A DNA stretch of 64,000 nucleotides from Eubacteriales bacterium mix99 (GTDB lineage: Bacteria; Bacillota; Clostridia; Caldicoprobacterales; DTU083). The position numbers were made by a program, and so were the translations under genes. The notes below the pieces were generated by a model. That model had not been told where the DNA came from. It saw nothing but the letters and a program-made list of their open reading frames with translations, and made no database searches. Location of the stretch: NCBI GenBank assembly GCA_038396605.1, contig CP121690.1:248001-312000 (forward strand), read 5' to 3'. Shown here one piece after another: positions 1 through 8,474 of this stretch (the stretch's first letter is position 1; each line of letters starts with the position of its first letter).

Positions 1-58
1 ATTTTCTCTGTATGTATTTCGGCAATTCCGCTCTGCCGCGCTTCCCTCTGAATCCCAT
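1..58 (-). CDS. Possible 5' end of a further gene in the dgoD-eda operon (partial)
   Basis: An ATG on the minus strand at position 58 lies 30 nt downstream of the eda stop. It has a GAGG Shine-Dalgarno-like match five bases before it and stays open to the window edge. Only about 19 very basic residues can be read (MGFRGKRG...), too few to assign a family. The 2-keto-3-deoxy sugar-acid kinase missing from this pathway could lie further left, but these residues do not show it. The reading could also be non-coding. Confidence 0.3.
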   Translation of the reverse strand, partial: MGFRGKRGRAELPKYIQRK

Positions 59-88
59 AACAACCTCTGGCTTTTATTCGGCAACTGT

Positions 89-742
89 CTATATTACAGT
101 CACTCCGTTTACGATCTTTACAAATGTTGCAGCAGCCTGCGTAATCTTTTCAAATTCGCCCTGCTCCGTCCATTCCGGATTGACCAGTGCAGATCCGATG
201 CCCAGGGCATAGGCGCCGTTTTTCATAAAGTCTGCCGCATTCTTCAGGGAAACTCCGCCCACCGGCATGATCTCCACCTGAAGCAACGGCTTTTTTATAT
301 CCTGAATATACTTTGGTCCAAACACCCGGGCGGGGAATATCTTGACCAGCTGCGCGCCTGCCTCCCAGGCAGTCAGAATTTCCGTCGGTGTCAGCACTCC
401 CGGAACAGCCAGCCTGCTGTAGCGGTTGCAGGCCTCGATTACCCTGACGGACAAAGTCGGGGAAAGGACAAAATCCGCTCCTGCCTGAATGGCATGGACA
501 GCATTTTCGGGATCCAATACCGTTCCGGCCCCTACAAGCATCTTATCCCCATAAGCCTTCTTGATATTTTCCAGCATCCGAAGAGCCCCTGAAGTATTCA
601 TGGTGATCTCCACGGCACGGATGCCGCCGCGATACAATGCTTCCATCGTGTGCAGCGCTTTGTCTTCCTTCACTCCCCGAACAACGGATACCAGCCTGTA
701 TTCCCCTAACTTCTGCAAAATGTCGGTTGCATTTTTTACCAC
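89..742 (-). CDS. eda: KDPG/KDPGal aldolase (Eda/DgoA family)
   Basis: Class I aldolase of the KDPG family, which cleaves 2-keto-3-deoxy-6-phosphogluconate or its galacto isomer to pyruvate and glyceraldehyde 3-phosphate. The 217-residue length is normal. The strand motif VEITMN carries the catalytic Glu, GAGTVL is present, and the Schiff-base Lys lies in LVKIFPA. The start is a GTG that overlaps the end of dgoD by 7 nt, so the genes are probably translationally coupled; a GGAGGG lies upstream inside dgoD. Next to a galactonate dehydratase the physiological substrate is plausibly 2-keto-3-deoxy-6-phosphogalactonate (the DgoA reaction). Sequence alone does not separate the two activities. The kinase needed between DgoD and this enzyme is not visible in the window. 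Confidence 0.93.
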   Translation of the reverse strand: MVKNATDILQKLGEYRLVSVVRGVKEDKALHTMEALYRGGIRAVEITMNTSGALRMLENIKKAYGDKMLVGAGTVLDPENAVHAIQAGADFVLSPTLSVRVIEACNRYSRLAVPGVLTPTEILTAWEAGAQLVKIFPARVFGPKYIQDIKKPLLQVEIMPVGGVSLKNAADFMKNGAYALGIGSALVNPEWTEQGEFEKITQAAATFVKIVNGVTVI

Positions 743-1884
743 TCCGTTATCCCTCCATCCTCAGTGCGCCATACCGGATTTCTCCATCGACGATCCGGAT
801 CCGCCATTTCCCTGACTTTGTCTTCATTGATTTCTATTCCCAGTCCCGGTGCGGTAAGGCGCTTTACATAACTGTTTTCATAGGCAAAGACTCCCGGATC
901 CATCAGGTAGTCTAGCAAATCGGATCCCCTGTTGTAATGAATGCCCAGGCTTTGCTCCTGAAGAAAGGCATTGGGGGTGCAGAAGTCCAGCTGGAAACAT
1001 GCCGCCAGGGCAATCGGGCCCAGGGGACAATGGGGAGCCACCGCCATATCATAGGCTTCCGCCATGGCAGCGATCTTCCTGGTTTCCCATATCCCACCTG
1101 CATGACTCAAATCCGGCTGGATGATATCCACTGCTCCATCCTGCAAAATGTCCTTGAAATCCCAACGGGTGTACATCCGTTCCCCGGTGGCAATGGGAAT
1201 AACTGTGTGGGTACGCAGCTCCTTCAGCGCTTCGTTGTTCTGGGGAAGCACCGGTTCCTCCACAAACAGGGGCCTGTATGGCTCCAGCTCTTTCATCAGG
1301 ATTCTTGACATGGTCTTATGAACCCGGCCATGAAAATCGATCCCAACGTCCACATCATATCCGACTTTCTCCCGGATCGCTGCAAGACGTGCCACCGCCG
1401 CATCGATCCTTGAAAAGGAATCGATCCAGCTCATGCCATCTGTCCCGTTCATCTTCAAAGCCGTATAGCCTGCCTCTGTTTTCTCCGCTGCATCAGCAGC
1501 CACATTGGATGGCTTGTCGCCGCCGATCCAGCAGTAAACCCGGAGTTTATCCCGGACCGCACCACCCATCAGCTCATAAACCGGTACGCCCAGCTTCTTG
1601 CCCTTCATGTCCCATAAAGCCTGCTCAATACCGGAAATGGCGCTGGTCAGAACCGGACCTCCCCGGTAAAATCCACCCCGATACAATGCCTGCCAAAGAT
1701 CCTCAATGTTTCCGGCTTCCTTCCCGATCAGATAATCACTCATCTCCTCCACAGCTGTCCGGACGGTATCCGCCTTGCCTTCCAAGATGGGCTCGCCCCA
1801 ACCCACTATGCCGTCCTCCGACGTCACTTTGAGAAAAAGCCATCGCGGCGGTACCTGATACAGCGTCATGTCCCTGATTTTCAT
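736..1884 (-). CDS. dgoD: D-galactonate dehydratase (enolase superfamily)
   Basis: Mandelate racemase/muconate lactonizing subgroup of the enolase superfamily, 382 residues. The N-terminal cap is followed by a TIM barrel. Visible motifs include DFHGR, VEEPV and ATGER (the three acidic metal-ligand regions) and the APHCPLGP segment with a catalytic His, all typical of DgoD. It would dehydrate D-galactonate to 2-keto-3-deoxygalactonate. It sits directly upstream of the aldolase gene and downstream of a DUF2264 gene and an ABC importer on the same strand. Other sugar-acid dehydratases of the subgroup (gluconate, arabinonate) are related, so substrate is inferred mainly from overall resemblance to DgoD. 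Confidence 0.9.
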   Translation of the reverse strand: MKIRDMTLYQVPPRWLFLKVTSEDGIVGWGEPILEGKADTVRTAVEEMSDYLIGKEAGNIEDLWQALYRGGFYRGGPVLTSAISGIEQALWDMKGKKLGVPVYELMGGAVRDKLRVYCWIGGDKPSNVAADAAEKTEAGYTALKMNGTDGMSWIDSFSRIDAAVARLAAIREKVGYDVDVGIDFHGRVHKTMSRILMKELEPYRPLFVEEPVLPQNNEALKELRTHTVIPIATGERMYTRWDFKDILQDGAVDIIQPDLSHAGGIWETRKIAAMAEAYDMAVAPHCPLGPIALAACFQLDFCTPNAFLQEQSLGIHYNRGSDLLDYLMDPGVFAYENSYVKRLTAPGLGIEINEDKVREMADPDRRWRNPVWRTEDGGITEW

Positions 1885-2070
1885 GTTGCTCCCTCCTCAG
1901 GCTTTTTTTCTCCTGCCCTGTCCCGACAGGTGACAGGATGTTGTGCTGGTGAAAAGTCTTTGCTCCTATATTATACTCCTCCAGCCTGGCAATATAATCT
2001 TCCGCAGGATTTTTATATTTCAGGACTTTGGCAGCAGCAAGACAATCCACATTCCATAGACTCCGAAGTT

Positions 2071-3264
2071 CTAATCAATGGCATGATCCCTGCAAATCTG
2101 TCCGCCGCTCCAAACTTTACGGCTGCTCCATGCTTCTTCTTCCCTGCTCCAGAATTCGTCGTCCGCCGGCAGGCCCAGCGGAAGAAACAGGGCAGTACAC
2201 AGGTAAAGGCTTCCTGTGTTGATATATCCTTCCGCAAGCTCCGGCTGACAGCCATATACTCCGGGCTGCAGCCATCCGTCCGCATCAAATATATCCGGTG
2301 CCTCCATCACCTTCTCCAGAACGGCCGTAAGGGCACAGCGAACCTGAGCGGGATGCAGGCCTTCCGGCAGCCGATGCTGCAAAGCTGCCTGGGCAAGCAT
2401 CTGAAAGGCTCCGAAACGATAGCAGATGGATCGTCCGAGGACCGGCCAGGTTCCGTCCGGTGCAATCATTCTCTCCAGAATGGCTGCATACCGGGCCGCC
2501 CTTTTCAGCACCTTTGGTTTCAGCATCCGGAACTCATCTGACATGTCCCCGAATAAGTTCATAAGATCCACGTACATGGGCTGAATCACAAAACTGTTGT
2601 AATAATCCCAGTGAAATGCCGCCCCGTCTCCATAGACACCGTCCCCTTTATACCAGTCATTATAGATACGCAGTGCGTATACGATGCACATTTTATCAAA
2701 ATCCGCCTCGCCCAGCACATACAGTCCTGCTTCCACCATGGCAGAAAAGAAGATCCAGTTGGATTCCCCGGGAATAAAGTCCCTCGTGCTTTTCAACGCC
2801 CGGATCAGGTTGTTCCTGGCCGCACCCGGCAACGCACCCGCCAGATGCCTGGGTGCACGCACCAGGGCATGGGACAGGAAAGCCGCATCCACCAGATTCT
2901 GTTCCCCTTTTGTAAATCCCATATAATCCGGGGAACCGGGATCGACTGCCCTGTCCATGCAGCGAATGGCAAGCCCTCGGTATTTTTCCTGCAGCCCTTT
3001 CTCTTTCCCGCAGACTCCTTCCGCCTCCAGCCACGGCGCAAGGCCCAGCATGCTTCTGCCGAAGGCCTCCAGCGGAGCGTACTCTTTCCGATCTTCATGA
3101 AAGTCCAGCGGCATCTGCTTTTTCAGTTCTCCCCTGCCCAGAGATTCCATCACCGGAGCAACAATGCGCAGCAAGGCATTCAGCCATTCCTCCCTAGTCT
3201 TGTCTCCGGTTTTGCTCTCGGACTCCTTCCCGATCCTGTTTCCCATCTTTGTGATATCCCCCAT
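2071..3264 (-). CDS. DUF2264 domain protein
   Basis: About 397 residues, resembling the DUF2264 family over its whole length, including the characteristic C-terminal WSGGQICRDHAID end. It is probably an alpha/alpha-barrel protein rich in Trp and aromatic motifs such as ESNWIFF and DGAAFHWDYYNSF, as in six-hairpin glycosidase-like folds. The function of DUF2264 is not established. Members often sit in polysaccharide or uronate utilisation loci, which fits the ABC importer upstream and dgoD-eda downstream. No signal peptide is visible, so it should be cytoplasmic. The start is uncertain: ATG at 3264, or a TTG six bases earlier that is nearer an AGGA motif. Confidence 0.85.
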   Translation of the reverse strand: MGDITKMGNRIGKESESKTGDKTREEWLNALLRIVAPVMESLGRGELKKQMPLDFHEDRKEYAPLEAFGRSMLGLAPWLEAEGVCGKEKGLQEKYRGLAIRCMDRAVDPGSPDYMGFTKGEQNLVDAAFLSHALVRAPRHLAGALPGAARNNLIRALKSTRDFIPGESNWIFFSAMVEAGLYVLGEADFDKMCIVYALRIYNDWYKGDGVYGDGAAFHWDYYNSFVIQPMYVDLMNLFGDMSDEFRMLKPKVLKRAARYAAILERMIAPDGTWPVLGRSICYRFGAFQMLAQAALQHRLPEGLHPAQVRCALTAVLEKVMEAPDIFDADGWLQPGVYGCQPELAEGYINTGSLYLCTALFLPLGLPADDEFWSREEEAWSSRKVWSGGQICRDHAID

Positions 3265-3291
3265 GCCCAATGAATTCCTGTCAGTTATACT

Positions 3292-4170
3292 TTATCCTTT
3301 TATGCCGGTACTCGCAATCCCTTCCACAAAATATTTCTGGAGAATCAAAAACACAATTAAAACAGGAATCAAAACCACTACAGAGCCGGCCATGATCAGG
3401 CCATATTCTGCTGTATACTGTCCCATAAACATCTTTAATCCAATCTGTACTGTCTTTTTGGTTTCGGTCTTCAAATAAATCAGGGGGCCCAAATAATCGT
3501 TCCAGGTGGCTACGAAGGTAAAGATGGTAAGGGTCGAAAGCGCCGGCTTGGACAGCGGAATCATGATCCTCGCCCAGATCCGGTATTCGCTCATTCCGTC
3601 AATTCTGGCGGCTTCGCAAAGGGAGTCCGGTATGCCCTCATAAAACTGTTTCATCATGAATACCCCAAAAGCTGAGAATGCCTGCAGGCATACCATAGCC
3701 AGCAGTTTATCGTTCAGCCCCATTCTCCGCATCATGATGAACTGTGGGACCATATAAACCTGCCATGGCAAGGCGATCGTCGCTACGTACCCCATAAACA
3801 GGGCGTTTTTGAACCGAAACTCCAGCTTGGCAAACGCATAGGCCGCGAAACTGCTGGTGAGCAGCTGCAAAAACGTGACCACAACTGTGAGTATCGTTGT
3901 GTTTTCAATAAACTTCAATAAGGGGATGCGTGTCCATATCTCCTTATAGTTGCTCCACCTCGGCACTTCCGGAATTAATCGGAACGGCTCCATGATGAAA
4001 ACTTCATCACTGGTCTTGATGGAAGCGGACAACATCCATATAAACGGTATCATCATAAGCAAAGTCATGAGAACCAGTATCAGATACAAAAAGAATCTGC
4101 CTGTTTTTCGCTTTTTTGCGGCACTCAATTTATCTTTCCCCCTATTTTTCCTTCCCTTGTACTCTCTCAC
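3292..4170 (-). CDS. Carbohydrate ABC transporter permease (MalG type)
   Basis: Inner-membrane permease of the binding-protein-dependent CUT1 family, about 292 residues. It has a basic N-terminus, six predicted membrane helices and the cytoplasmic EAA loop (EAARIDGMSEYRIWARIMIP) that contacts the ATPase. It ends in the usual GIASTGIKG tail. The GTG start used here overlaps the upstream permease gene by 29 nt. A TTG at 4128 preceded by AGGGGGAAA is an alternative that would avoid the overlap. It works with the next two genes as one importer. No dedicated ATPase is encoded nearby, so a shared MsmX-like ATPase is expected. Confidence 0.93.
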   Translation of the reverse strand: MREYKGRKNRGKDKLSAAKKRKTGRFFLYLILVLMTLLMMIPFIWMLSASIKTSDEVFIMEPFRLIPEVPRWSNYKEIWTRIPLLKFIENTTILTVVVTFLQLLTSSFAAYAFAKLEFRFKNALFMGYVATIALPWQVYMVPQFIMMRRMGLNDKLLAMVCLQAFSAFGVFMMKQFYEGIPDSLCEAARIDGMSEYRIWARIMIPLSKPALSTLTIFTFVATWNDYLGPLIYLKTETKKTVQIGLKMFMGQYTAEYGLIMAGSVVVLIPVLIVFLILQKYFVEGIASTGIKG

Positions 4171-5059
4171 CTTTGAACTGAACGAGCGTCACAGTCAGAA
4201 CCAGTGCAAACAGAACCATAGCCACCGCGCTGGCGTAGCCAAGATCCCAGTTGATAAACGCTTTCTGGTATATATAGTAGACAAGTACCGTAGACGATGT
4301 CCCCAGTCTGCCGTCCCCGCCTCCGGCAATCATGATAGCAATGTCATATACCTTGAAACAGGTAATGGTAAGCATGATCACAACAAAGAATGTGGTGGAA
4401 TGAAGCTGCGGCCAGGTGATATATCGAAACTTCTGCCAGGTGCCGGCTCCGTCCAGGCTCCCCGCATCGTACAGCTCTCCTGAGATTCCCTGCAGTCCGG
4501 CAAGATAGATTACCATATAATATCCCGTATATTTCCATACACTGAACAGGATCATCGTCAGCAAAATCAGATCCTTGCCGAACCAGTTGGGCGGATTCGC
4601 CACCTGAAACACATTCTGAAGGATCCAGTTCACCGGCCCTCTTGTAGGGTGAAACAGCATATTCCACACGGAAGTCACCGCCACAAGGGATGCCACATAG
4701 GGAAAAAAGGAAACCGTTCGAAAAAAGCCCCTGAATTTTACCTTCTGATTCAGAACAACCGCCAGTACCAGAGACGCAACCATCGTCAGGGGAACCGTCC
4801 CAATACAGTATAGAATGGTGTTCTTCAGGGCGGCCAGAAACATCCTGTCCTGAAATAATTTTATGAAATTTTGAAAGCCCACAAATTCCATCGGATTATT
4901 CCCATCCCATTTGGTAAATCCCAATACGAAAGCATATATTACAGGGATCAGAGTAAACACTGCAAATCCGATGAAATTGGGGGCAATGAAAGAATAAGCG
5001 ATCAAATCTCGCTTTCTCTCTTTCCGACGCATCCTTTTTTTAAGTGTCATTTCAGCCAT
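4142..5059 (-). CDS. Carbohydrate ABC transporter permease (MalF type)
   Basis: Partner permease of the CUT1 importer, about 305 residues, with six predicted membrane helices and an EAA loop (ELYDAGSLDGAGTWQKFRYI). The N-terminus is strongly basic (KKRMRRKERKR), typical of LplB/MalF-like proteins of Firmicutes. The start was set at ATG 5059 because GGGAGG lies six bases before it; the ATG at 5065 abuts the Shine-Dalgarno sequence. A hairpin terminator separates this gene from the solute-binding protein gene upstream, which probably lowers permease expression relative to the binding protein. Confidence 0.93.
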   Translation of the reverse strand: MAEMTLKKRMRRKERKRDLIAYSFIAPNFIGFAVFTLIPVIYAFVLGFTKWDGNNPMEFVGFQNFIKLFQDRMFLAALKNTILYCIGTVPLTMVASLVLAVVLNQKVKFRGFFRTVSFFPYVASLVAVTSVWNMLFHPTRGPVNWILQNVFQVANPPNWFGKDLILLTMILFSVWKYTGYYMVIYLAGLQGISGELYDAGSLDGAGTWQKFRYITWPQLHSTTFFVVIMLTITCFKVYDIAIMIAGGGDGRLGTSSTVLVYYIYQKAFINWDLGYASAVAMVLFALVLTVTLVQFKGERVQGKEK

Positions 5060-5086
5060 GTTCATCCTCCCGGAACTCTTTTCTAT

Positions 5087-5110
5087 AAAAAGGCCGGAAT
5101 TTCACCGGCC
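5087..5110 (-). terminator. Intrinsic terminator between binding-protein and permease genes
   Basis: On the minus strand GGCCGG-(7 nt)-CCGGCC is followed immediately by TTTTTAT. It lies between the solute-binding protein stop (5140) and the permease start (5059). A leaky terminator here would give excess binding protein over permease, a common arrangement in ABC sugar importers. Confidence 0.75.
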
Positions 5111-5139
5111 CCTGATGTCCTTGCCTAAAGCAAACCAGG

Positions 5140-6468
5140 CTAATCCAAAGCGGAAACCTCTTCATCCATTTGATTGATTCCCTCATTAACAGAGATGTCC
5201 CCGTTCATGATGTCCTTATGATACGTATCCAGAATGGCATTGATATCTGCCACATTCCCGGCATAAGGTGCCTCAAGGTAAATTTTATTTGTCTTCAATG
5301 CTTCTTTGGAAGCCTCATCCTGAGGGAATCCTTCCACAGACGTAATAATATCAAGTGCATCATCATTCATGGCTGCGGGGAAATTCCCCAATTCCGCCAG
5401 AATCTTTGCCCCTTCTTCTCCGCTGACAAACTTGATAAAGTCCCAGGCTATATCCTTATTCTTTCCGCTGGTCGGTATCGAAAGTCCTGTAATAGTCCCC
5501 AGGGTACTTCCGGCTTTCGCTCCTTCCGGATGCGGATAGGAAGCGATACCCCAGTTCCCGCATTTTTCCTTGTCATATTCCCCGGATTGAAGACTGGTTA
5601 CTAATTGACCGATATACCAGGATCCCATGTTCATCGTCGCTGTATCCCCTTCGGCAAACGCCGCGGAATAATGCAGCTGGGATGCGTTGGTATCACTGTA
5701 GCTTCTGCAGATTCCATCCTTCTGCTGATTCAATACCATCTCATAATACGGCTTTGTAAATTCATATTTTCCATCCAGAATGGAGTGTTTTCCATCCAGT
5801 ATGCCAAACAGCTGCACCGCACTTCTCCATGTATGATAGTGGGATCCGTAAACCCCGTCTCCGGCGACGCTTCTTGCCAATTTGTCATACTCCTTTACCG
5901 TCATATCGTTGTTTGGGTAATCCACTTTCGCCTTATCGAACAAATCCTTATTGTAAAACAGCAACCAAAAATCCGTCCGGAAGGGCAGCTCATATAATTT
6001 ATCGTCCACCGTTACCTGTTCTGTGGTTCCGGCAAACTTGCCTAAGTCGATATTGTCTTCCCTGATCCGGTCATTCAGAGGCTCCAGCACCCCTTTTGAA
6101 ATCAGCGTGGCATATCCGGGAACATCCTTTATGGTTACAATATCAAAGTCCGAACCGCCACCGGATAAATCCGTCCCCAGAACGGTCTGATAATCCTGGG
6201 ATCCCAGATCCACCAATTCGATTTTCACATCTTTGTTTTTTCCCATATAGGCGTCCGCCAGCTGATCCCAATACGGCGTTGTCTTTTGATCCCATACGGA
6301 CCACTTCAAAGTCTTTGTTTCCTTGCTTTCCGCTTTGTCTGTCTCCGCTTTGCCTGTCCCGGTTTCGGAACTGCTCCCTTTTTCCGCATCCTTCCCTGTA
6401 CTGCAGCCAGTGAAGATTGCAATGACCAGGGCCAAACACATAAGCACATTTAAGAACTTCCTTTTCAT
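5140..6468 (-). CDS. ABC transporter sugar-binding lipoprotein
   Basis: Extracellular solute-binding protein (SBP_bac_1 family), 442 residues. The signal peptide ends in a lipobox-like AIFTGC with the lipidated Cys near residue 22, followed by a Ser/Lys/Glu-rich linker. The mature domain shows features of oligosaccharide-binding CUT1 proteins (SVWDQKTTPYWDQLADAY, later MNMGSWYIGQL). It begins an importer operon whose two permeases follow after a terminator. A GGGGAGG ribosome binding site lies about ten bases before the ATG. The substrate is unknown. The linked dehydratase and aldolase suggest a galactonate- or galacturonate-containing saccharide. It is divergent from a YesM-type sensor kinase, the usual arrangement for kinase-controlled importers. 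Confidence 0.93.
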   Translation of the reverse strand: MKRKFLNVLMCLALVIAIFTGCSTGKDAEKGSSSETGTGKAETDKAESKETKTLKWSVWDQKTTPYWDQLADAYMGKNKDVKIELVDLGSQDYQTVLGTDLSGGGSDFDIVTIKDVPGYATLISKGVLEPLNDRIREDNIDLGKFAGTTEQVTVDDKLYELPFRTDFWLLFYNKDLFDKAKVDYPNNDMTVKEYDKLARSVAGDGVYGSHYHTWRSAVQLFGILDGKHSILDGKYEFTKPYYEMVLNQQKDGICRSYSDTNASQLHYSAAFAEGDTATMNMGSWYIGQLVTSLQSGEYDKEKCGNWGIASYPHPEGAKAGSTLGTITGLSIPTSGKNKDIAWDFIKFVSGEEGAKILAELGNFPAAMNDDALDIITSVEGFPQDEASKEALKTNKIYLEAPYAGNVADINAILDTYHKDIMNGDISVNEGINQMDEEVSALD

Positions 6469-6591
6469 GAATCCGCTACCTCCCCTAATCGTTATATATT
6501 CATTTTAAACAGAAACCCCTGGAAAAGCCATGGAGAGTTTCCGTGTTTCATTTACTTTTCCATTTCCATCAAACCTGTGCATGCAATATTC

Positions 6592-6620
6592 TTTACTTTC
6601 CTGCACTATTTTGATATACT
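6592..6620 (+). promoter_or_regulatory. Sigma-A-type promoter of the YesM/YesN genes
   Basis: TTTACT at 6592-6597 and TATACT at 6615-6620 are separated by 17 bp. The -10 lies 24 bp before the proposed kinase ATG at 6645, which has AGGAGG six bases before it. Confidence 0.55.
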
Positions 6621-6644
6621 TTGAGCGTGATCAGGAGGGTTTGT

Positions 6645-8474
6645 ATGAATTACCCGATATATAAAACCATAAAAGGGCGTTTTCTTATCACAATTTCCAT
6701 TTTAATGCTTGTCATAGGTGCCGGTGTTGTATTTTTCAGCTTCACTATGAACAACCGAATCCTCCGTTCCAACGAAATCCGGTCCAATGTCACCAACATC
6801 CGATTGCTGTCCGACACAATGAACCAACGTCTTTCCAATATTGTCTCTTTCAGTCAGTGGGCACAGCGTACGCATGACATTGCGGATTACCTGACCCATC
6901 CGGACAGCAACATGTCCAGGGCTAAGGATTTACTGGTGGAACGCTACATCAACAATGACACCGGCAACCGCTACATTCAGCGGGTCGTCATTGGCAGCCC
7001 GGATCGCCGGGACTACATCCAATATATCAACAATACCAGTTTTTCTGTGGATATACCTGTTGTAAAAACGATTACCAACCTGCCCTGTTTCAGGGACATG
7101 TTCGCCGACAATACTTTCACCTTTTCCGATGGATTCCAGAGCGACCCGTTTCTTCCAAAACAATATCAGTCCCTGATCGCCATTCAGCCGATTTACCATC
7201 CGTACAGGCAGGATAAAATAGGATTTGTATACCTGGGAATCTCGCCGGAGCTCTTTCTGGATACCACAAAAAACCTCAAAGAGAAAGACAACATGGACAT
7301 TCTGCTTCATATCGGAACACACTATTACCGGATTAACGAAGATTCCTATAAGGAAATAGGAAAGCCGGTTCCAGTCAGAGAAGCGGTCTTCCCGGAGCAG
7401 CGGGAAGAGGAGCTTTCCATAAATTGTGGGTTTCTGGATGGGAAGGAGCGGATCCTTTACCAATTGCCCCTGGTCACGGCCAACTGCGAGCTCATCCTTT
7501 CCACATCGGACAGCCTGGTTCAAAAGCAGATGCATAGCTACTCCTATATTCTCCTTGGAATCGTCGGCTGTGTTCTGATAGTCGGAATACTGCTGTATTA
7601 CAGCCTGACAAAATCGATTACCAGGCCCCTCGCCATGCTGAGCAACCGGTTGAAAAAGATATCCACCGGAGACTTTTCAACGGATCCCTCCATCGAGTGG
7701 GACAATGAGCTGGGATACATGGGCAGGACGGTGAATGCCCTGGCTACAGATATTGAAAAACTGATGCGGCAGCAGATTGCTGATGAGCATCAAAAACAGG
7801 ACTACCGCTATCAAATCCTTCAAAGCCAGATCAGGCCCCATTTTATTTACAATACACTGAATACGATCAAATGGATGGCAACCGTGCAGCAAGCGCCCGG
7901 GATTTCAGAGATCGTTGTGGCATTGTCGCATTTGCTGAAAAATGTTTCCAAAGGGACACAGACGATCATTCCGATCCGGGATGAACTTGCCCTTCTGGAG
8001 GATTACTTTACGATTCAGAAATACAAATACGGCGGAAGCATCACCCTGGCCTATGAATTGGAAGACGAAGCGATAAAGGACAATGTCATTCTGCGTTTTA
8101 CCCTGCAGCCGCTGGTGGAAAACGCCATCCTTCACGGGATCGAACCAACCGGAAAGCAGGGCAGCATCCGGATCTCCATGGAGTATGCTGCCGAAGACGA
8201 TATCCTGATTTCCATCACCGACAACGGGATGGGAATGGACGAGAATACGATTCAGAAAGTAATGTCGGAACGTGGGAAGAACCGTTCCCAGACTTTCCGT
8301 GACATGGGAATATTAAGTGTAAACAAGCAGATTCAGTATGTCTTCGGAGAGAAGTATGGGATCTCCATCGACAGTGTCGTAAACCAGTATACAACCATTC
8401 AAATTCGATTGCCAAAAATAAGCCATGCGGAATATGAGGGGAAAGAGAATGAGATTATTGATCGTAGAGGATGA
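6645..8474 (+). CDS. Sensor histidine kinase, YesM family
   Basis: Membrane sensor kinase of about 609 residues. TM helix 1 (about residues 11-33) is followed by a roughly 280-residue extracellular Cache-like sensor, then TM helix 2 near 310-332, a HAMP linker and a His_kinase domain with the phosphoacceptor His in RPHFIYNTLN. The HATPase_c N box is LVENAILHG and the G box DNGMGM. The ATG at 6645 was preferred over an upstream in-frame TTG at 6621 because AGGAGG lies six bases before it. The gene overlaps the start of the YesN regulator by 26 nt. The divergent ABC importer is its probable target. If the broken regulator is inactive, this kinase has lost its partner. Confidence 0.92.
   Translation: MNYPIYKTIKGRFLITISILMLVIGAGVVFFSFTMNNRILRSNEIRSNVTNIRLLSDTMNQRLSNIVSFSQWAQRTHDIADYLTHPDSNMSRAKDLLVERYINNDTGNRYIQRVVIGSPDRRDYIQYINNTSFSVDIPVVKTITNLPCFRDMFADNTFTFSDGFQSDPFLPKQYQSLIAIQPIYHPYRQDKIGFVYLGISPELFLDTTKNLKEKDNMDILLHIGTHYYRINEDSYKEIGKPVPVREAVFPEQREEELSINCGFLDGKERILYQLPLVTANCELILSTSDSLVQKQMHSYSYILLGIVGCVLIVGILLYYSLTKSITRPLAMLSNRLKKISTGDFSTDPSIEWDNELGYMGRTVNALATDIEKLMRQQIADEHQKQDYRYQILQSQIRPHFIYNTLNTIKWMATVQQAPGISEIVVALSHLLKNVSKGTQTIIPIRDELALLEDYFTIQKYKYGGSITLAYELEDEAIKDNVILRFTLQPLVENAILHGIEPTGKQGSIRISMEYAAEDDILISITDNGMGMDENTIQKVMSERGKNRSQTFRDMGILSVNKQIQYVFGEKYGISIDSVVNQYTTIQIRLPKISHAEYEGKENEIIDRRG

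Noticed and set aside
1278-1832. Long plus-strand open frame of 184 codons opposite dgoD
   Set aside because: It is antisense to a well-supported dehydratase gene, Pro/Ser-rich with no family resemblance and no ribosome binding site.
1736-2050. Minus-strand frame between the DUF2264 and dgoD genes
   Set aside because: It overlaps dgoD in another frame and only the first third is intergenic; the DUF2264 gene already ends with its normal C-terminus, so it is not a lost extension.
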